A DNA stretch of 64,000 nucleotides, taken from assembly GCA_016722075.1 (NCBI GenBank), contig JADKGW010000001.1, positions 2,604,001 to 2,668,000 on the forward strand, in the 5' to 3' direction. Positions 1-8,178 of the stretch are shown here, in pieces. The stretch's first letter is position 1; the number at the start of each line of letters is the position of its first letter. Origin of the DNA: Candidatus Kouleothrix ribensis (lineage in GTDB: Bacteria > Chloroflexota > Chloroflexia > Chloroflexales > Roseiflexaceae). The notes under the pieces are model-generated. The model saw nothing but the letters and a program-made list of their open reading frames with translations, was not told the origin of the DNA and did no database searches. A program made the translations under genes and the position numbers.

Positions 1-1
1 G

Positions 2-2719
2 GGGCGCGTGATCGTCGACGACACCACCGGCAGCGTCGATACGGCAGCCGTGCAGCGCGCGGCCCAGGCGCTGACGGCCAAGGGCGCCACGGTTGTCGTG
101 CTGGTGAGCGACCAGACCGGCGGCGACTCGCAGGCCTATACGAGCCGGCGCCTGCAGCGCTACAACATCAAGGCCAGCCCGCTCGAACCCAGCGCGATCA
201 TCTACCTGGTGGCGCTCGACCAGCGCAATGTGTTCATCTACTACGGCGCCGACTGGAATGCCACGCTCGGCCCGGCCTACAAGACGATCGCCGACCGCGA
301 TATGATCCCGCAGCTGGCGCGTGGCAACACCACCCAGGGGCTGGTGGCCGGCATCGCCGGCACCGTCGATGCGATCGAGAACCCGCCTGGCGCACCGATC
401 AGCCTGGCGCCGATCGCGCTTGCGATCGTGGTGGTGGCGCTGCTGGCGATCGGCGTGCCGCTGCTGGTACGCAGCCTGGGCAAGCGCCGCGCGCTGGCAC
501 GCGCCCTGGCCCAGGCCCAACAGGCCGCCACCGATGCGCGCCAGCGCGCCGGCGTGGCAATTGCCGATTTCGCCCAGGCGCTCGGCACCGCGCGCGAGAA
601 GGCCCAGTACGACCAGCTCTCGTATGCGCCGGCCGATGTGCAGCAGATCGGGCAGTGGCAGGCTGCCGCCGAAAGCCAGTTCGCCGCCGCGCAAGAGCGC
701 TTCGACACCGCCGGCGAGGCGCTGGCCGCGCGCGCTACACCGGCCCAGGCCGATTACGAAGCCGCTGCGCAAGCCTACGACCAGGCCACCCAGGCGGTGC
801 AGGGCGCGCGCGAGCAGATCGAGCGGGCCGAGGCGCGCCGCGCCGAGCTCGACCAGCTCAACGCCAGCGCGCCCGGCGAGGTCGATCGCCCAAAAAAAGC
901 GCTGGCTGACGCCGCCGCGCAGCTCCAGGCGCTAGGCCAGGAGTTCCCCAACGCCCAGGCCATCCTGCGGCCGCTGGAGGACATGCTGGCCCAGGCCGAG
1001 GCGCTGCTGGCCGGGCACCGCGCCGCCGAGGCCATTGCGGCCGCGGGGGCGGCGTCAGCCGCGATCGACGAGCTCAACCGCACATTGGCGCGCTATGCCG
1101 ATATTCGCGAGGGCATCTCGGCCGGCCGCGCCGCCGCCGAGAAGGTTGCCGGCCAGGGCTACCATATCGATGGCGGGCTGGCGGCCTTCGCACACGCCGA
1201 GGATCTACTCGGCCAGGCGGCAGCAATACTCGACCGCGACGCCGCCGGCGCGCGTGATCGGATCGAGCAGGCCGAGGCCGCGCGTGCCGAGGGCGTCGCG
1301 CGCGGCGGCGGCATGCCCGCGCTGCGCCAGGCCAACGACCAGCGCCTGCCGCAGGTGCGGGCCGCCACCACCCAGGCCGCCGCCGCGATCACCGGCGGGC
1401 GCGACGCCTTCGCGCTGGTACATGAATTTGCCGAGGCGACCTGGAGCGACATCCGTGGTAACGGCAGCGAGGCCGAGGCCGCCGCCGGCCGCGCCAGCCA
1501 GCTGATCGAGCGCGCCGCCCAGCGCAACACCATGCAAGCCCAGGACTTCGCGGGCGCACAGGCCGACCTGGCCGCCGCCGAGCAGCAGCTGGGCTTCGTG
1601 CATGCGCTGATCGAAGCGATCCTCCAGCGCCTCAGCGATCTACAGGCCGCCCGCACTGCCGCCCGCGCCGAGGTGGCCGCCGCCCAGGCCGACTTCGACG
1701 CCGGCTGGAGCTATGTGCGCTCGAACGACCCCGATGTGGGTAAAGACCCCGAGGCCAGCCTCAGGCAGGCCGGCGCATTACTCGAGCAGGCCAACGCCGA
1801 GCTGCAACAGCCCCGGCCGAACTGGCTGACGATCGTCAAGCAGGCCCAGCAGGCTAACCACCTGGCCGATCAGGCCATCGCCAACGCGCGCAGCGAGGTC
1901 GATGCCATGAACGCGCTACGCGCACAGGCCCAGCGTGCCCAACAGCTGGCCGCCGGCGAGACGCAGAAGATCGCCCAGTTTGTCGGCCTGCACGAGAACG
2001 ACCTGCCCGGCGATAGCCCTGAGCGCCTGGCCCAGCTACAGGCCGAGATCCAGCAGGCCTACGCCACCCTACAGGCCGCCGAGCGCGACGAAGAGGCCGC
2101 GCGCGCGGCGGATCTGCGCCAGGCCATCAGCGCCTACACAACGGTCGAGCAGCATGCCGAGGCGCTCTACCAGCAGCTCTACACAAGCTTCACGCGCACC
2201 GACCAGCTGCGCCGCCAGCTGGCGAGCGAGGTCGAAGCGGCCGAGCGCGCGCTGACGCTGGCCGAACAGCGCTACAACACCTACACGGCCTACCTGGCAA
2301 GCGGCGGCGCGGCACGCGATCAGCTGCGCGCGGCGCGCGCTATGCTCGATGCGATCGGCAACCCGCACGGCGAAAACCGCCTGGCCCAGGCCGTGCGCGA
2401 TGCTGCCGCAGCACGCGCCGCCGCCGAGCGTGCCGGCCAGCTGATCAACGACCAGATCAGCCGGGCGCAGCGCACCCGGCCGGGCGAGCGCCTCGATGAT
2501 GTGCTGGCCGGCGCGCTGATTGGCTCGATCCTCAGCGGCGACCACGGCCGGCACGGCGGCCATGGTCGTGACCATGGTAGCGGAAGCGGAAGCGGCGGTT
2601 GGGGCAGCGGCGGCGGCAGCCTGGGTGGCTGGGGTGGCGGCGGTGGCGGGGGCTGGGGCGGCGGCGGCGGCGGTGGCGGGGGTTGGGGCGGCGGCGGCGG
2701 CGGCGGCGGTGGCTGGTAA
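2..2719 (+). CDS. TPM-domain membrane protein with long coiled coil and Gly/Trp-rich tail (5' truncated)
   Basis: The frame is open to the left edge, so the true start and probably a signal peptide lie outside the window. The first ~125 residues look like a TPM (YgcG/Psb32-type) domain, with strands reading VVVLVSD and FIYYGADW. One membrane segment follows (about residues 137-156, PIALAIVVVALLAIGVPLLV), then roughly 650 residues rich in Ala, Gln, Glu and Arg that should form long helices or coiled coil. The last ~50 residues are almost pure Gly with regularly spaced Trp, after a short His/Gly stretch. TPM proteins of this build usually sit in the cytoplasmic membrane with the TPM domain outside. 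Their biochemical role is poorly defined. The fold call is solid by pattern; the function is unknown. Confidence 0.75.
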   Translation, partial: GRVIVDDTTGSVDTAAVQRAAQALTAKGATVVVLVSDQTGGDSQAYTSRRLQRYNIKASPLEPSAIIYLVALDQRNVFIYYGADWNATLGPAYKTIADRDMIPQLARGNTTQGLVAGIAGTVDAIENPPGAPISLAPIALAIVVVALLAIGVPLLVRSLGKRRALARALAQAQQAATDARQRAGVAIADFAQALGTAREKAQYDQLSYAPADVQQIGQWQAAAESQFAAAQERFDTAGEALAARATPAQADYEAAAQAYDQATQAVQGAREQIERAEARRAELDQLNASAPGEVDRPKKALADAAAQLQALGQEFPNAQAILRPLEDMLAQAEALLAGHRAAEAIAAAGAASAAIDELNRTLARYADIREGISAGRAAAEKVAGQGYHIDGGLAAFAHAEDLLGQAAAILDRDAAGARDRIEQAEAARAEGVARGGGMPALRQANDQRLPQVRAATTQAAAAITGGRDAFALVHEFAEATWSDIRGNGSEAEAAAGRASQLIERAAQRNTMQAQDFAGAQADLAAAEQQLGFVHALIEAILQRLSDLQAARTAARAEVAAAQADFDAGWSYVRSNDPDVGKDPEASLRQAGALLEQANAELQQPRPNWLTIVKQAQQANHLADQAIANARSEVDAMNALRAQAQRAQQLAAGETQKIAQFVGLHENDLPGDSPERLAQLQAEIQQAYATLQAAERDEEAARAADLRQAISAYTTVEQHAEALYQQLYTSFTRTDQLRRQLASEVEAAERALTLAEQRYNTYTAYLASGGAARDQLRAARAMLDAIGNPHGENRLAQAVRDAAAARAAAERAGQLINDQISRAQRTRPGERLDDVLAGALIGSILSGDHGRHGGHGRDHGSGSGSGGWGSGGGSLGGWGGGGGGGWGGGGGGGGGWGGGGGGGGGW

Positions 2720-2827
2720 CCCCGCTGCACCACGCGCCGCCACAAACCTACACCTGCACCCGCCAGGCCTGCCCAGTAGAATGGGTACGGATTCGAACGT
2801 CGCTAGATTGCTGAGCGATGCTGGCGC

Positions 2828-3028
2828 CTACCCCCGGCGCGCGCGCGTTTCCCACGGCAAGAGCGGATTGGCAGGCTTAGCTGTGTGTGGTGCCCGCACA
2901 AGTAGCTGCGGGCCATATGCGAAGAACGCGCCATGCTCTTTGCAGATCAGTAGATCACGCTCGTGTACAAGCGTGGCACCACACTCCGGGCATGTCGTCG
3001 TCTCGGCATGGACTTCGCGCTCAAACAT
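2828..3028 (-). CDS. Small zinc-ribbon protein
   Basis: This is a 66-residue protein with a CPECG knuckle near residue 14 and a second, incomplete half (LICKEHGAFF), so it resembles a one-and-a-half zinc ribbon rather than a full four-Cys site. The ATG is chosen over a TTG six codons upstream because AAGGAG lies about 8 bases before the ATG, whereas the TTG would place that sequence inside the gene. A TTTACA-N17-TACTAT promoter sits about 100 bases upstream. The gene stands alone and is divergent from the gene at 3506. Function is not recognisable beyond probable zinc binding. Confidence 0.6.
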   Translation of the reverse strand: MFEREVHAETTTCPECGATLVHERDLLICKEHGAFFAYGPQLLVRAPHTAKPANPLLPWETRARRG

Positions 3029-3130
3029 GGGTGTCTCCTTCTTCAACCAAACAAAAAAGCCGCCATCGAAACGAGGCAGGCTTCAATTGCCTGTATGGTT
3101 GGCTTCATTGCCGGTTGATCGGATATGGCC

Positions 3131-3159
3131 ATAGTACCATTTTCCGACCAAATTGTAAA
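3131..3159 (-). promoter_or_regulatory. Sigma70-like promoter for the zinc-ribbon gene
   Basis: Read on the minus strand this is TTTACA (3159-3154), a 17-base spacer and TACTAT (3136-3131), giving a predicted leader of about 95 bases before the ATG at 3028. The gene-free stretch 3029-3505 otherwise holds only an isolated TATAAT at 3315-3320 pointing toward the gene at 3506, with no convincing -35 box. Confidence 0.5.
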
Positions 3160-3505
3160 GTGTGGAAGCCCGCCGATCGCAGGCCGGCCATGCGCCTCTG
3201 TGTGCGCCTCTGCGCGTATCTACGCGCCAAAATCAAGTGCGCCGCCACAAGTACTACCAATTTCGACGTAAACCTGCAACAATTCACCCCTATGCAAACG
3301 CGAGTAGATTGTTGTATAATCCTTGTGCAGTTCGTAACAGATGCACGATGCTGCCCACTCAACGCATCATTGCTCCCTCGACATATCGCGCATAACAAAC
3401 GCAGCTGGTCTCTTCAGCTATTGCGGAGACCATTGCTTCATACAACATATACAACGTTGCCCAGCGTTTGTAGAGGTCGATGACGACCTCGAAAGGAGCA
3501 AGTCT

Positions 3506-3898
3506 ATGATCGACTCCTCGATCCAGCAGCTGCTCGAGCACGCCGTAGATTCCCCGGTGAAGCTCCAGCTATGCCTGCTGTACTATGAGAACCAGCGCCT
3601 CGAGGGAACCGCTCCACAGCTCGCTAATCGGATCTACCGTGACATCTGGAGCACCCGCGAGGCCCTGCGCGAAATGGCCGAGGACGGTATTTTGAGCGAG
3701 GCGTGCGCCGGCGCCGAGCCGGTGTATCGCTATCGCCCCTGCCCCGAGTATCTTGATCCGCTGTTGCGCCTGGCCCAGGGCTACAACGAGCCGTTTGAGC
3801 GCGACCACATCCAGCGCGCTATTCACGACATCGCCGGCTACGCACGCTATCGCCGCACAAATGCCCTGAACAGCCCATTCGAGCTCCAGGGGATCTAG
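3506..3898 (+). CDS. Predicted winged-helix-like cytosolic protein
   Basis: This 130-residue, mostly helical protein has a central segment (TAPQLANRIYRDIWSTREAL, then REMAEDGILSE) that reads like the recognition part of a winged helix: a helix-turn-helix followed by a short hydrophobic helix. The start is set at 3506 by AAGGAG 7 bases upstream; the frame is open further left but lacks a ribosome site. No effector domain, signal peptide or membrane segment is visible. It could be a DNA-binding regulator, but no target is evident. The gene stands alone. Confidence 0.55.
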   Translation: MIDSSIQQLLEHAVDSPVKLQLCLLYYENQRLEGTAPQLANRIYRDIWSTREALREMAEDGILSEACAGAEPVYRYRPCPEYLDPLLRLAQGYNEPFERDHIQRAIHDIAGYARYRRTNALNSPFELQGI

Positions 3899-4205
3899 GC
3901 CGCGTTTCGGCCCGGATTGAACTTCTGGGATCGCAGGTTCTCAGCTGCCCCGTACGCATTCATCTATCGCGCGCCGTGCGAAGATGGCGGCACGCCTACA
4001 CACAACGCACCATGAGCGATGTGCGCTCAGCGCCATACCGCGACCGACGAGCCAGGCTCGCCGGTCGCGTCGTGCGATTCAGCCACCGATTGCCCGCACA
4101 AGCATCCGCTGGCTACGGTGTAACGTTGGCATAGATGCTGAGACAGTATTGGTGCAGGGTACCCGCCCATACAACACTGGGGCTGTATACAAGGAGCAGC
4201 AGGCC
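3899..4205. other. Intergenic region with one long hairpin
   Basis: This 307-base gap between two co-directional genes contains an imperfect hairpin at 4039-4069: eight perfect outer base pairs (CGCGACCG with CGGTCGCG), then a near-complementary inner part. It has no T-run, so it may be an intrinsic terminator of a type common in GC-rich genomes or a structured leader. I see no convincing promoter or gene here. Confidence 0.4.
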
Positions 4206-4820
4206 ATGTTCAACGTCTTCAAGAAGAAATATGATCGCAGCACTCCCGATGTGCAGGATCGCATTCCGCCTGGCCAGTATCTAACCGAGAAGTTTCCGGT
4301 ATTGCACTACGGCAATGTGCCAACCTACCGCGATATCGCGCAGACCTGGGATCTGCGGGTGTGGGGCCAGCTCGAAGCGCCGGTGCGCTTCTCGTTCCAC
4401 GAATTTCGAGCACTGCCAACCCACGAGATCGTCACCGACATTCACTGCGTGACACGCTGGAGTAAGCTCGATACCCGCTGGGAGGGCGTGCGCTTTAGCG
4501 AGTTTCTCAAGCACATCCCTGCGCTCAAGCCCACCGCCCGGTTCGTGCTGTTTCACTGCGAGCAGGGCTTCACCGCCAATGTGCCGCTCGAGATCATGCT
4601 CGAGCACGAGGCGATGCTGGCCTATAAATACGACGGCCAGGAGCTGACGCCCGATCACGGCTACCCGCTGCGGTCGTTCGTGCCAAAGAAGTATTTCTGG
4701 AAGAGCGCCAAGTGGCTGCGCGGGATTGAGTTCCTCGATGAGGATCAGCTCGGGTTCTGGGAGCGCTACGGCTACAACAACCACGCCGACCCCTGGATGG
4801 AAGAGCGCTACTCCGACTAG
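4206..4820 (+). CDS. Sulfite oxidase-like molybdopterin oxidoreductase (YuiH/YedY-type)
   Basis: The 204-residue protein matches the molybdopterin-binding domain of the sulfite oxidase family. The hallmark is the strand VTDIHCVTRWS, where Cys81 is in the place of the molybdenum-coordinating cysteine; the WEGVRFSEFL segment and a C-terminal GIEFLDEDQLGFWERYGYNN stretch follow, typical of the short cytosolic members. There is no Tat signal and no dimerisation domain, so it is probably cytoplasmic and not a true sulfite oxidase. The start ATG has AAGGAG about 9 bases upstream; an in-frame extension further left has no ribosome site. The substrate is unknown. A mobA homologue at 37.3 kb is consistent with use of molybdenum cofactor. 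Confidence 0.8.
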   Translation: MFNVFKKKYDRSTPDVQDRIPPGQYLTEKFPVLHYGNVPTYRDIAQTWDLRVWGQLEAPVRFSFHEFRALPTHEIVTDIHCVTRWSKLDTRWEGVRFSEFLKHIPALKPTARFVLFHCEQGFTANVPLEIMLEHEAMLAYKYDGQELTPDHGYPLRSFVPKKYFWKSAKWLRGIEFLDEDQLGFWERYGYNNHADPWMEERYSD

Positions 4821-4882
4821 CGCTATCCCGGCTCGACGGCGTACGGGCGCGTTGCGCCTACGCTTATTCGAATGCACAATCA

Positions 4883-5575
4883 ATGTCGATGGACTGGCCA
4901 ACTACACTTGATGCGGCGCTGGCGATCCAGCAGCAGCTGCGCTCGCAGGTGGTAACGCACGACGCCTTCGGGCCGATCCGTACGGTCGCCGGGGTCGATG
5001 CCGGGTACGAGTACGATCCGGCCGCACCTACAGGCCACGGTGTCGCACACGCGGCGATTGTGGTGCTGGCGTTTCCATCTCTGCGCCCGCTCGACTATGC
5101 CGTCGCGCGCCGGCCAACGGTGTTCCCATACGTCCCTGGCTTCCTGTCATTCCGCGAGGCGCCGGCTGTGCTGGCTGCGCTCGCGCAGCTGCACACCCGC
5201 CCCGATATGCTGATCTGCGATGGGCACGGGCTGGCGCACCCACGCCGCTTCGGCATCGCCTGCCATGTCGGGTTGCTGGCCGATTTGCCGGCGATCGGCT
5301 GCGCGAAATCGCGGCTGATTGGCCGCCACGATCCACTGCCCGACGAGCGCGGCGCGGCGGTGCCGCTGCGCGACCAAGGCGAGCAGATCGGGGTTGCGCT
5401 GCGCTCGCGCGTAGGCACCCGGCCGCTCTATATCTCGGTCGGCCACCGTGTTAGCCTGCCCAGCGCGATCGAGATTGTGATCGCCTGCCTCACCAGGTAT
5501 CGCCTGCCCGAAACCACCCGCGCCGCCGATGGCCTCGCCTCACACGGCCGCATCCCCGCGATCGCGCCTGCCTAG
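4883..5575 (+). CDS. nfi: Endonuclease V (deoxyinosine 3' endonuclease)
   Basis: Endonuclease V nicks DNA near deoxyinosine in repair of deaminated adenine. The 230-residue protein carries the family motifs: VAGVDAGY with the metal-binding Asp39, PYVPGFLSFRE with Glu92, and LICDGHGLAHPRRFG with Asp113. Length fits the family. The start is uncertain between ATG 4883 and ATG 4889, as neither has a clear ribosome site. It lies 62 bases after the molybdoenzyme gene and converges on R2lox, with a strong hairpin overlapping its last codons. Confidence 0.9.
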   Translation: MSMDWPTTLDAALAIQQQLRSQVVTHDAFGPIRTVAGVDAGYEYDPAAPTGHGVAHAAIVVLAFPSLRPLDYAVARRPTVFPYVPGFLSFREAPAVLAALAQLHTRPDMLICDGHGLAHPRRFGIACHVGLLADLPAIGCAKSRLIGRHDPLPDERGAAVPLRDQGEQIGVALRSRVGTRPLYISVGHRVSLPSAIEIVIACLTRYRLPETTRAADGLASHGRIPAIAPA

Positions 5576-5591
5576 CGCAATCGCGGGGATG
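5551..5591. terminator. Bidirectional terminator-like hairpin
   Basis: Two 17-base arms (5551-5567 and 5575-5591) pair with a single mismatch around a 7-base loop. The left arm forms the final codons of the endonuclease V gene. Placed between two convergent genes it probably stops transcription from both sides, although no long T-run is present. Confidence 0.6.
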
Positions 5592-5649
5592 CTACCTTTC
5601 AGGTGTAGCGTCGTGGCATGATGTTCTCCCGGATGATTGTTGTTCGGGG

Positions 5650-6549
5650 CTAGCCGTCGTCGGCGTCGATAACCTGCTGCGTATCGTGCTCGAGATCGGC
5701 CTGGCTGCGCCCGCGCGCACGCTCGATCCGCTCAAGCCGCTTGCTGAACTGGGCCAGCGCATAGGTCATGAAATCGTCGGCCACCAGCCCGAACGGCACG
5801 ACCTCATAGCACTGAAAGGCATCGTCGATCACGCCGATCGCCGCAACCATTAGCTCGCTCATGCGCGCCTCGATCTGATCCCACAGCTGGTCGTCGGCCG
5901 CGATCAGCCGCGCCAGCAGGAACACGCCATAGGCGATGTGCCGCCCTTCATCCTGTTTGAGCAGGCGCACGCCAGCCCGCAGGCCCGGCAGCAGATCGTG
6001 GCGCTCGAGCATGGTGAAGATCGCGTGGTAGCCCGTCTCGGCCAGCACGCCCTCGACCACCAGGTTGTAGGTCAGTGCGGCTTCGGCCTGGGCTGCCGGC
6101 GTGCGATCAGTCAGCAGCCGCTGCATCGCGGCCGGCAGCGCTTCGTAGAAGATCGCGCGGTAGTTCGGCGTGTGGTATGCGCTCAGGTCGCACGGGCCGC
6201 CGGCCACCTCGCCCAAAAAGCGGCTGAAGAAGTCGGTGTGCTTGGCCTCTTCCCACAAAAAGCTGGTCAGAAACAGCGTCTCTTCGACCCGGCCCTCCTG
6301 CGCGATCACATGGATCAGCGGCAGCAGATCGAGGGTCACGGCCTCTTCGCCGGCCTGAAACAGCGCCACCAGCCGCAACACCAGGTCGCGCTCGTCGGCA
6401 GACAGGCCGGCCCAATCGCGCGCGTCTTGGTGCAGGTCGATCGCGCTCGGGTTCCAGATACCCAGGCGCTTGGCTTTCTCGAACAGGCGCATGGGCGGGC
6501 TATCGCGGCGCAGGCCACGGGTGGTGCTGGCAAACGACTGGTGCAGCAT
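5650..6549 (-). CDS. R2-like ligand-binding oxidase (R2lox), Mn/Fe cofactor
   Basis: The 299-residue ferritin-like protein carries every cofactor residue known from the R2lox family (Mycobacterium Rv0233, Geobacillus R2lox). Metal ligands are Glu68, Glu101, His104, Glu166, Glu201 and His204 in the motifs GEEAV, EEAKH, VVEG and DEGRH. The residues that form the family's Val-Tyr ether crosslink are also present, Val71 and Tyr161, so it is R2lox and not a ribonucleotide reductase small subunit. No large-subunit gene is nearby. Family members bind a long-chain fatty acid and assemble a Mn/Fe centre; their physiological reaction is unsettled. The start is set by GGGAG upstream of ATG 6549; the open frame upstream is not coding by context. 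Confidence 0.9.
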   Translation of the reverse strand: MLHQSFASTTRGLRRDSPPMRLFEKAKRLGIWNPSAIDLHQDARDWAGLSADERDLVLRLVALFQAGEEAVTLDLLPLIHVIAQEGRVEETLFLTSFLWEEAKHTDFFSRFLGEVAGGPCDLSAYHTPNYRAIFYEALPAAMQRLLTDRTPAAQAEAALTYNLVVEGVLAETGYHAIFTMLERHDLLPGLRAGVRLLKQDEGRHIAYGVFLLARLIAADDQLWDQIEARMSELMVAAIGVIDDAFQCYEVVPFGLVADDFMTYALAQFSKRLERIERARGRSQADLEHDTQQVIDADDG

Positions 6550-6856
6550 GAGTGCTCCCTTCTGCCGAAAGCGGCGTTCTGGCGACAGGCCAAGCATATG
6601 GCTGGATGTGCGCGGTCGCCCGCGCTGCACGCTCGTTCGCTGCGGCAGCGCGGTATGTGGCGATTCGCTGGGTGTGCGCGTGTCGCGTGAAGTGCGGAAA
6701 AAGCGCACCCGATCGACGAAAAAGGAGTGCCGCTGGGCACGCTCCAAATGCTGGCCGGCTGCGCAAGTCGTGTTCAGAGGATGTACCGCAGCCGCATACA
6801 GCGCGATGACGATGTGGGCCGGTGCCATGCGAGGATGAATGGATTGTTAGGCCACA
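6550..6856. other. Gene-free upstream region of R2lox
   Basis: This 307-base stretch separates the R2lox start from the upstream co-directional gene. I see no confident promoter. Around 6628-6652 the sequence (CTCGTTCGCTGCGGCAGC) resembles the left end of the dispersed nested-hairpin element seen elsewhere in the window, but the inner hairpin and right end are not convincing. Confidence 0.3.
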
Positions 6857-7561
6857 CTAGCCCATGCGCTGGCCGAAAAAGACCTGCACCGGCGATCCAG
6901 CCGCCAGCACGGTCGAGTACGGCGTCGTGCCGCCGAGGAAGGCCCACTCGGGGCCATACACCCTGGCCCAGTCGAGGTCGATACGATAGGTGAGCACGGG
7001 GTAGGTCTGCCAGATCGGGTGGCGCACCTCGTAGCGGATCAGCTGCCCGCTGCGGGTGGTGCCATAGCCCCACTGGTGCTCTTTGAAGAAGTGCTCGAGG
7101 CTCGTTTCGGCCGCATAGGCGCCGGGCATGGCTGCCGTGGCGCTGATGGTATGGACGCGCCCGGCCCAGCGTAGCCGGTGCTCGATCGCAATCTGCGCGG
7201 CGCCTGCGCGCACTGCGCTGCGCAGCGGCGCGGCGGTGTACGGCTCGTTGTACAGCGTGCGTGCGACCCAGGCGACCATGCGCTGCGGCACGAACTCGCG
7301 CACGAACATCACGCCGCGCTCGGCGCCGCGCCGCACATAGAAGCGCAGGTTCAGCTCGGCAAAGTTGCGGAAGCCCGGCCAGCCCACACCCAGCACGCGC
7401 GTGTCGAGAAAATCGAAGGCCACCAGGCTGACAAACGCCTGGCCGTCGCGCGTGTCGAGCTCGAGGCCAGGCGCCAGGCGTGGGCGCAGCAGGCCGGGCG
7501 GCACGGCATATGTGCATAAGAACAGGTTCGACCAGCGCGCGCTGAGGAACGAGCGTGGCAT
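6857..7561 (-). CDS. DUF2071 (YqjF-like) family protein
   Basis: The 234-residue protein begins with the family pattern SARWSNLFLCTYAVPPGLLR, followed by an acyl-chain-like arrangement of strands (GQAFVSLVAFDFLDTRVLG, then FRNFAELNLRFYVR) typical of YqjF/DUF2071, a fold related to acetoacetate decarboxylase-like proteins. Catalytic function is not established for the family. GGAGG lies 6 bases before the ATG, fixing the start; the in-frame extension upstream is not supported. No membrane segment or export signal is present. Confidence 0.75.
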   Translation of the reverse strand: MPRSFLSARWSNLFLCTYAVPPGLLRPRLAPGLELDTRDGQAFVSLVAFDFLDTRVLGVGWPGFRNFAELNLRFYVRRGAERGVMFVREFVPQRMVAWVARTLYNEPYTAAPLRSAVRAGAAQIAIEHRLRWAGRVHTISATAAMPGAYAAETSLEHFFKEHQWGYGTTRSGQLIRYEVRHPIWQTYPVLTYRIDLDWARVYGPEWAFLGGTTPYSTVLAAGSPVQVFFGQRMG

Positions 7562-7766
7562 AGTAGCCTCCACAAGCCAGGCAACAGCGGCGCGGGCGCC
7601 TGGGCGGCAGCGAACAGACTGATTATAGCAGCTCGCTGTGCATCCTGCGAGGCATCCTAGCAGGCACATCGATCAAGAGGACTAACGGGTGAATGCGAAA
7701 GTTTCGCCAGCAAACTATACTGACGGCAATAGGATGCAATTGCAACCCAGCTGTGGAGGCAGACTC

Positions 7767-8135
7767 ATGGTAAAAAGCGCGCCAATGCGCGACCACTCGA
7801 TCGTAATCAAGCCGCGCCGTCGCAGTGGGGCCGGTGCGCTGATCGTGCTGATCGTGCTATTCTGTTTGGTCGCTGCCCTACTGGGCATGGGCGTGGGATT
7901 TTTCGCCCCGGCCCGGCTAGCGCTGGTGCAAGAACGCATGATCGGCGCGATCCACGGCGGGGTGGCCGGCAGCGACGAGCATTCGTTCGTCGATGCGTGC
8001 GTGCAGTTCGAGGGCGCCGAGGGGCCGCAGGCGGTCACACGCACCGTCCGCACCACACTATTTCACGATGGCACGTCGCTCAGCGTGACGTTTAGCTCGC
8101 CGCCGACGCCCACCAACAGCCAGTGCGGCGGCTGA
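7767..8135 (+). CDS. Small single-pass membrane protein
   Basis: This 122-residue protein has a basic N terminus (KPRRRSGAG) and one transmembrane helix at about residues 22-47 (LIVLIVLFCLVAALLGMGVG), then a soluble C-terminal part with two Cys residues, DACVQFE and NSQCGG, that could form a disulfide outside the membrane. GGAGG lies 7 bases before the chosen ATG. It converges on the pseudo-cyclase gene. I do not recognise a family. Confidence 0.5.
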   Translation: MVKSAPMRDHSIVIKPRRRSGAGALIVLIVLFCLVAALLGMGVGFFAPARLALVQERMIGAIHGGVAGSDEHSFVDACVQFEGAEGPQAVTRTVRTTLFHDGTSLSVTFSSPPTPTNSQCGG

Positions 8136-8178
8136 GTTCGGCAACGCAGGCTGCTTCAGGCCCGCCATACCCAGATCA

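Noticed and set aside
277..708. Antisense frames over the first gene and similar frames over other genes
   Set aside because: They are shadows caused by high GC content; the sense frame has clear domains in each case.
5650..6549. Class I ribonucleotide reductase small subunit
   Set aside because: The Val-Tyr crosslink residues and E-x2-V spacing place it in R2lox, and there is no large subunit gene nearby.
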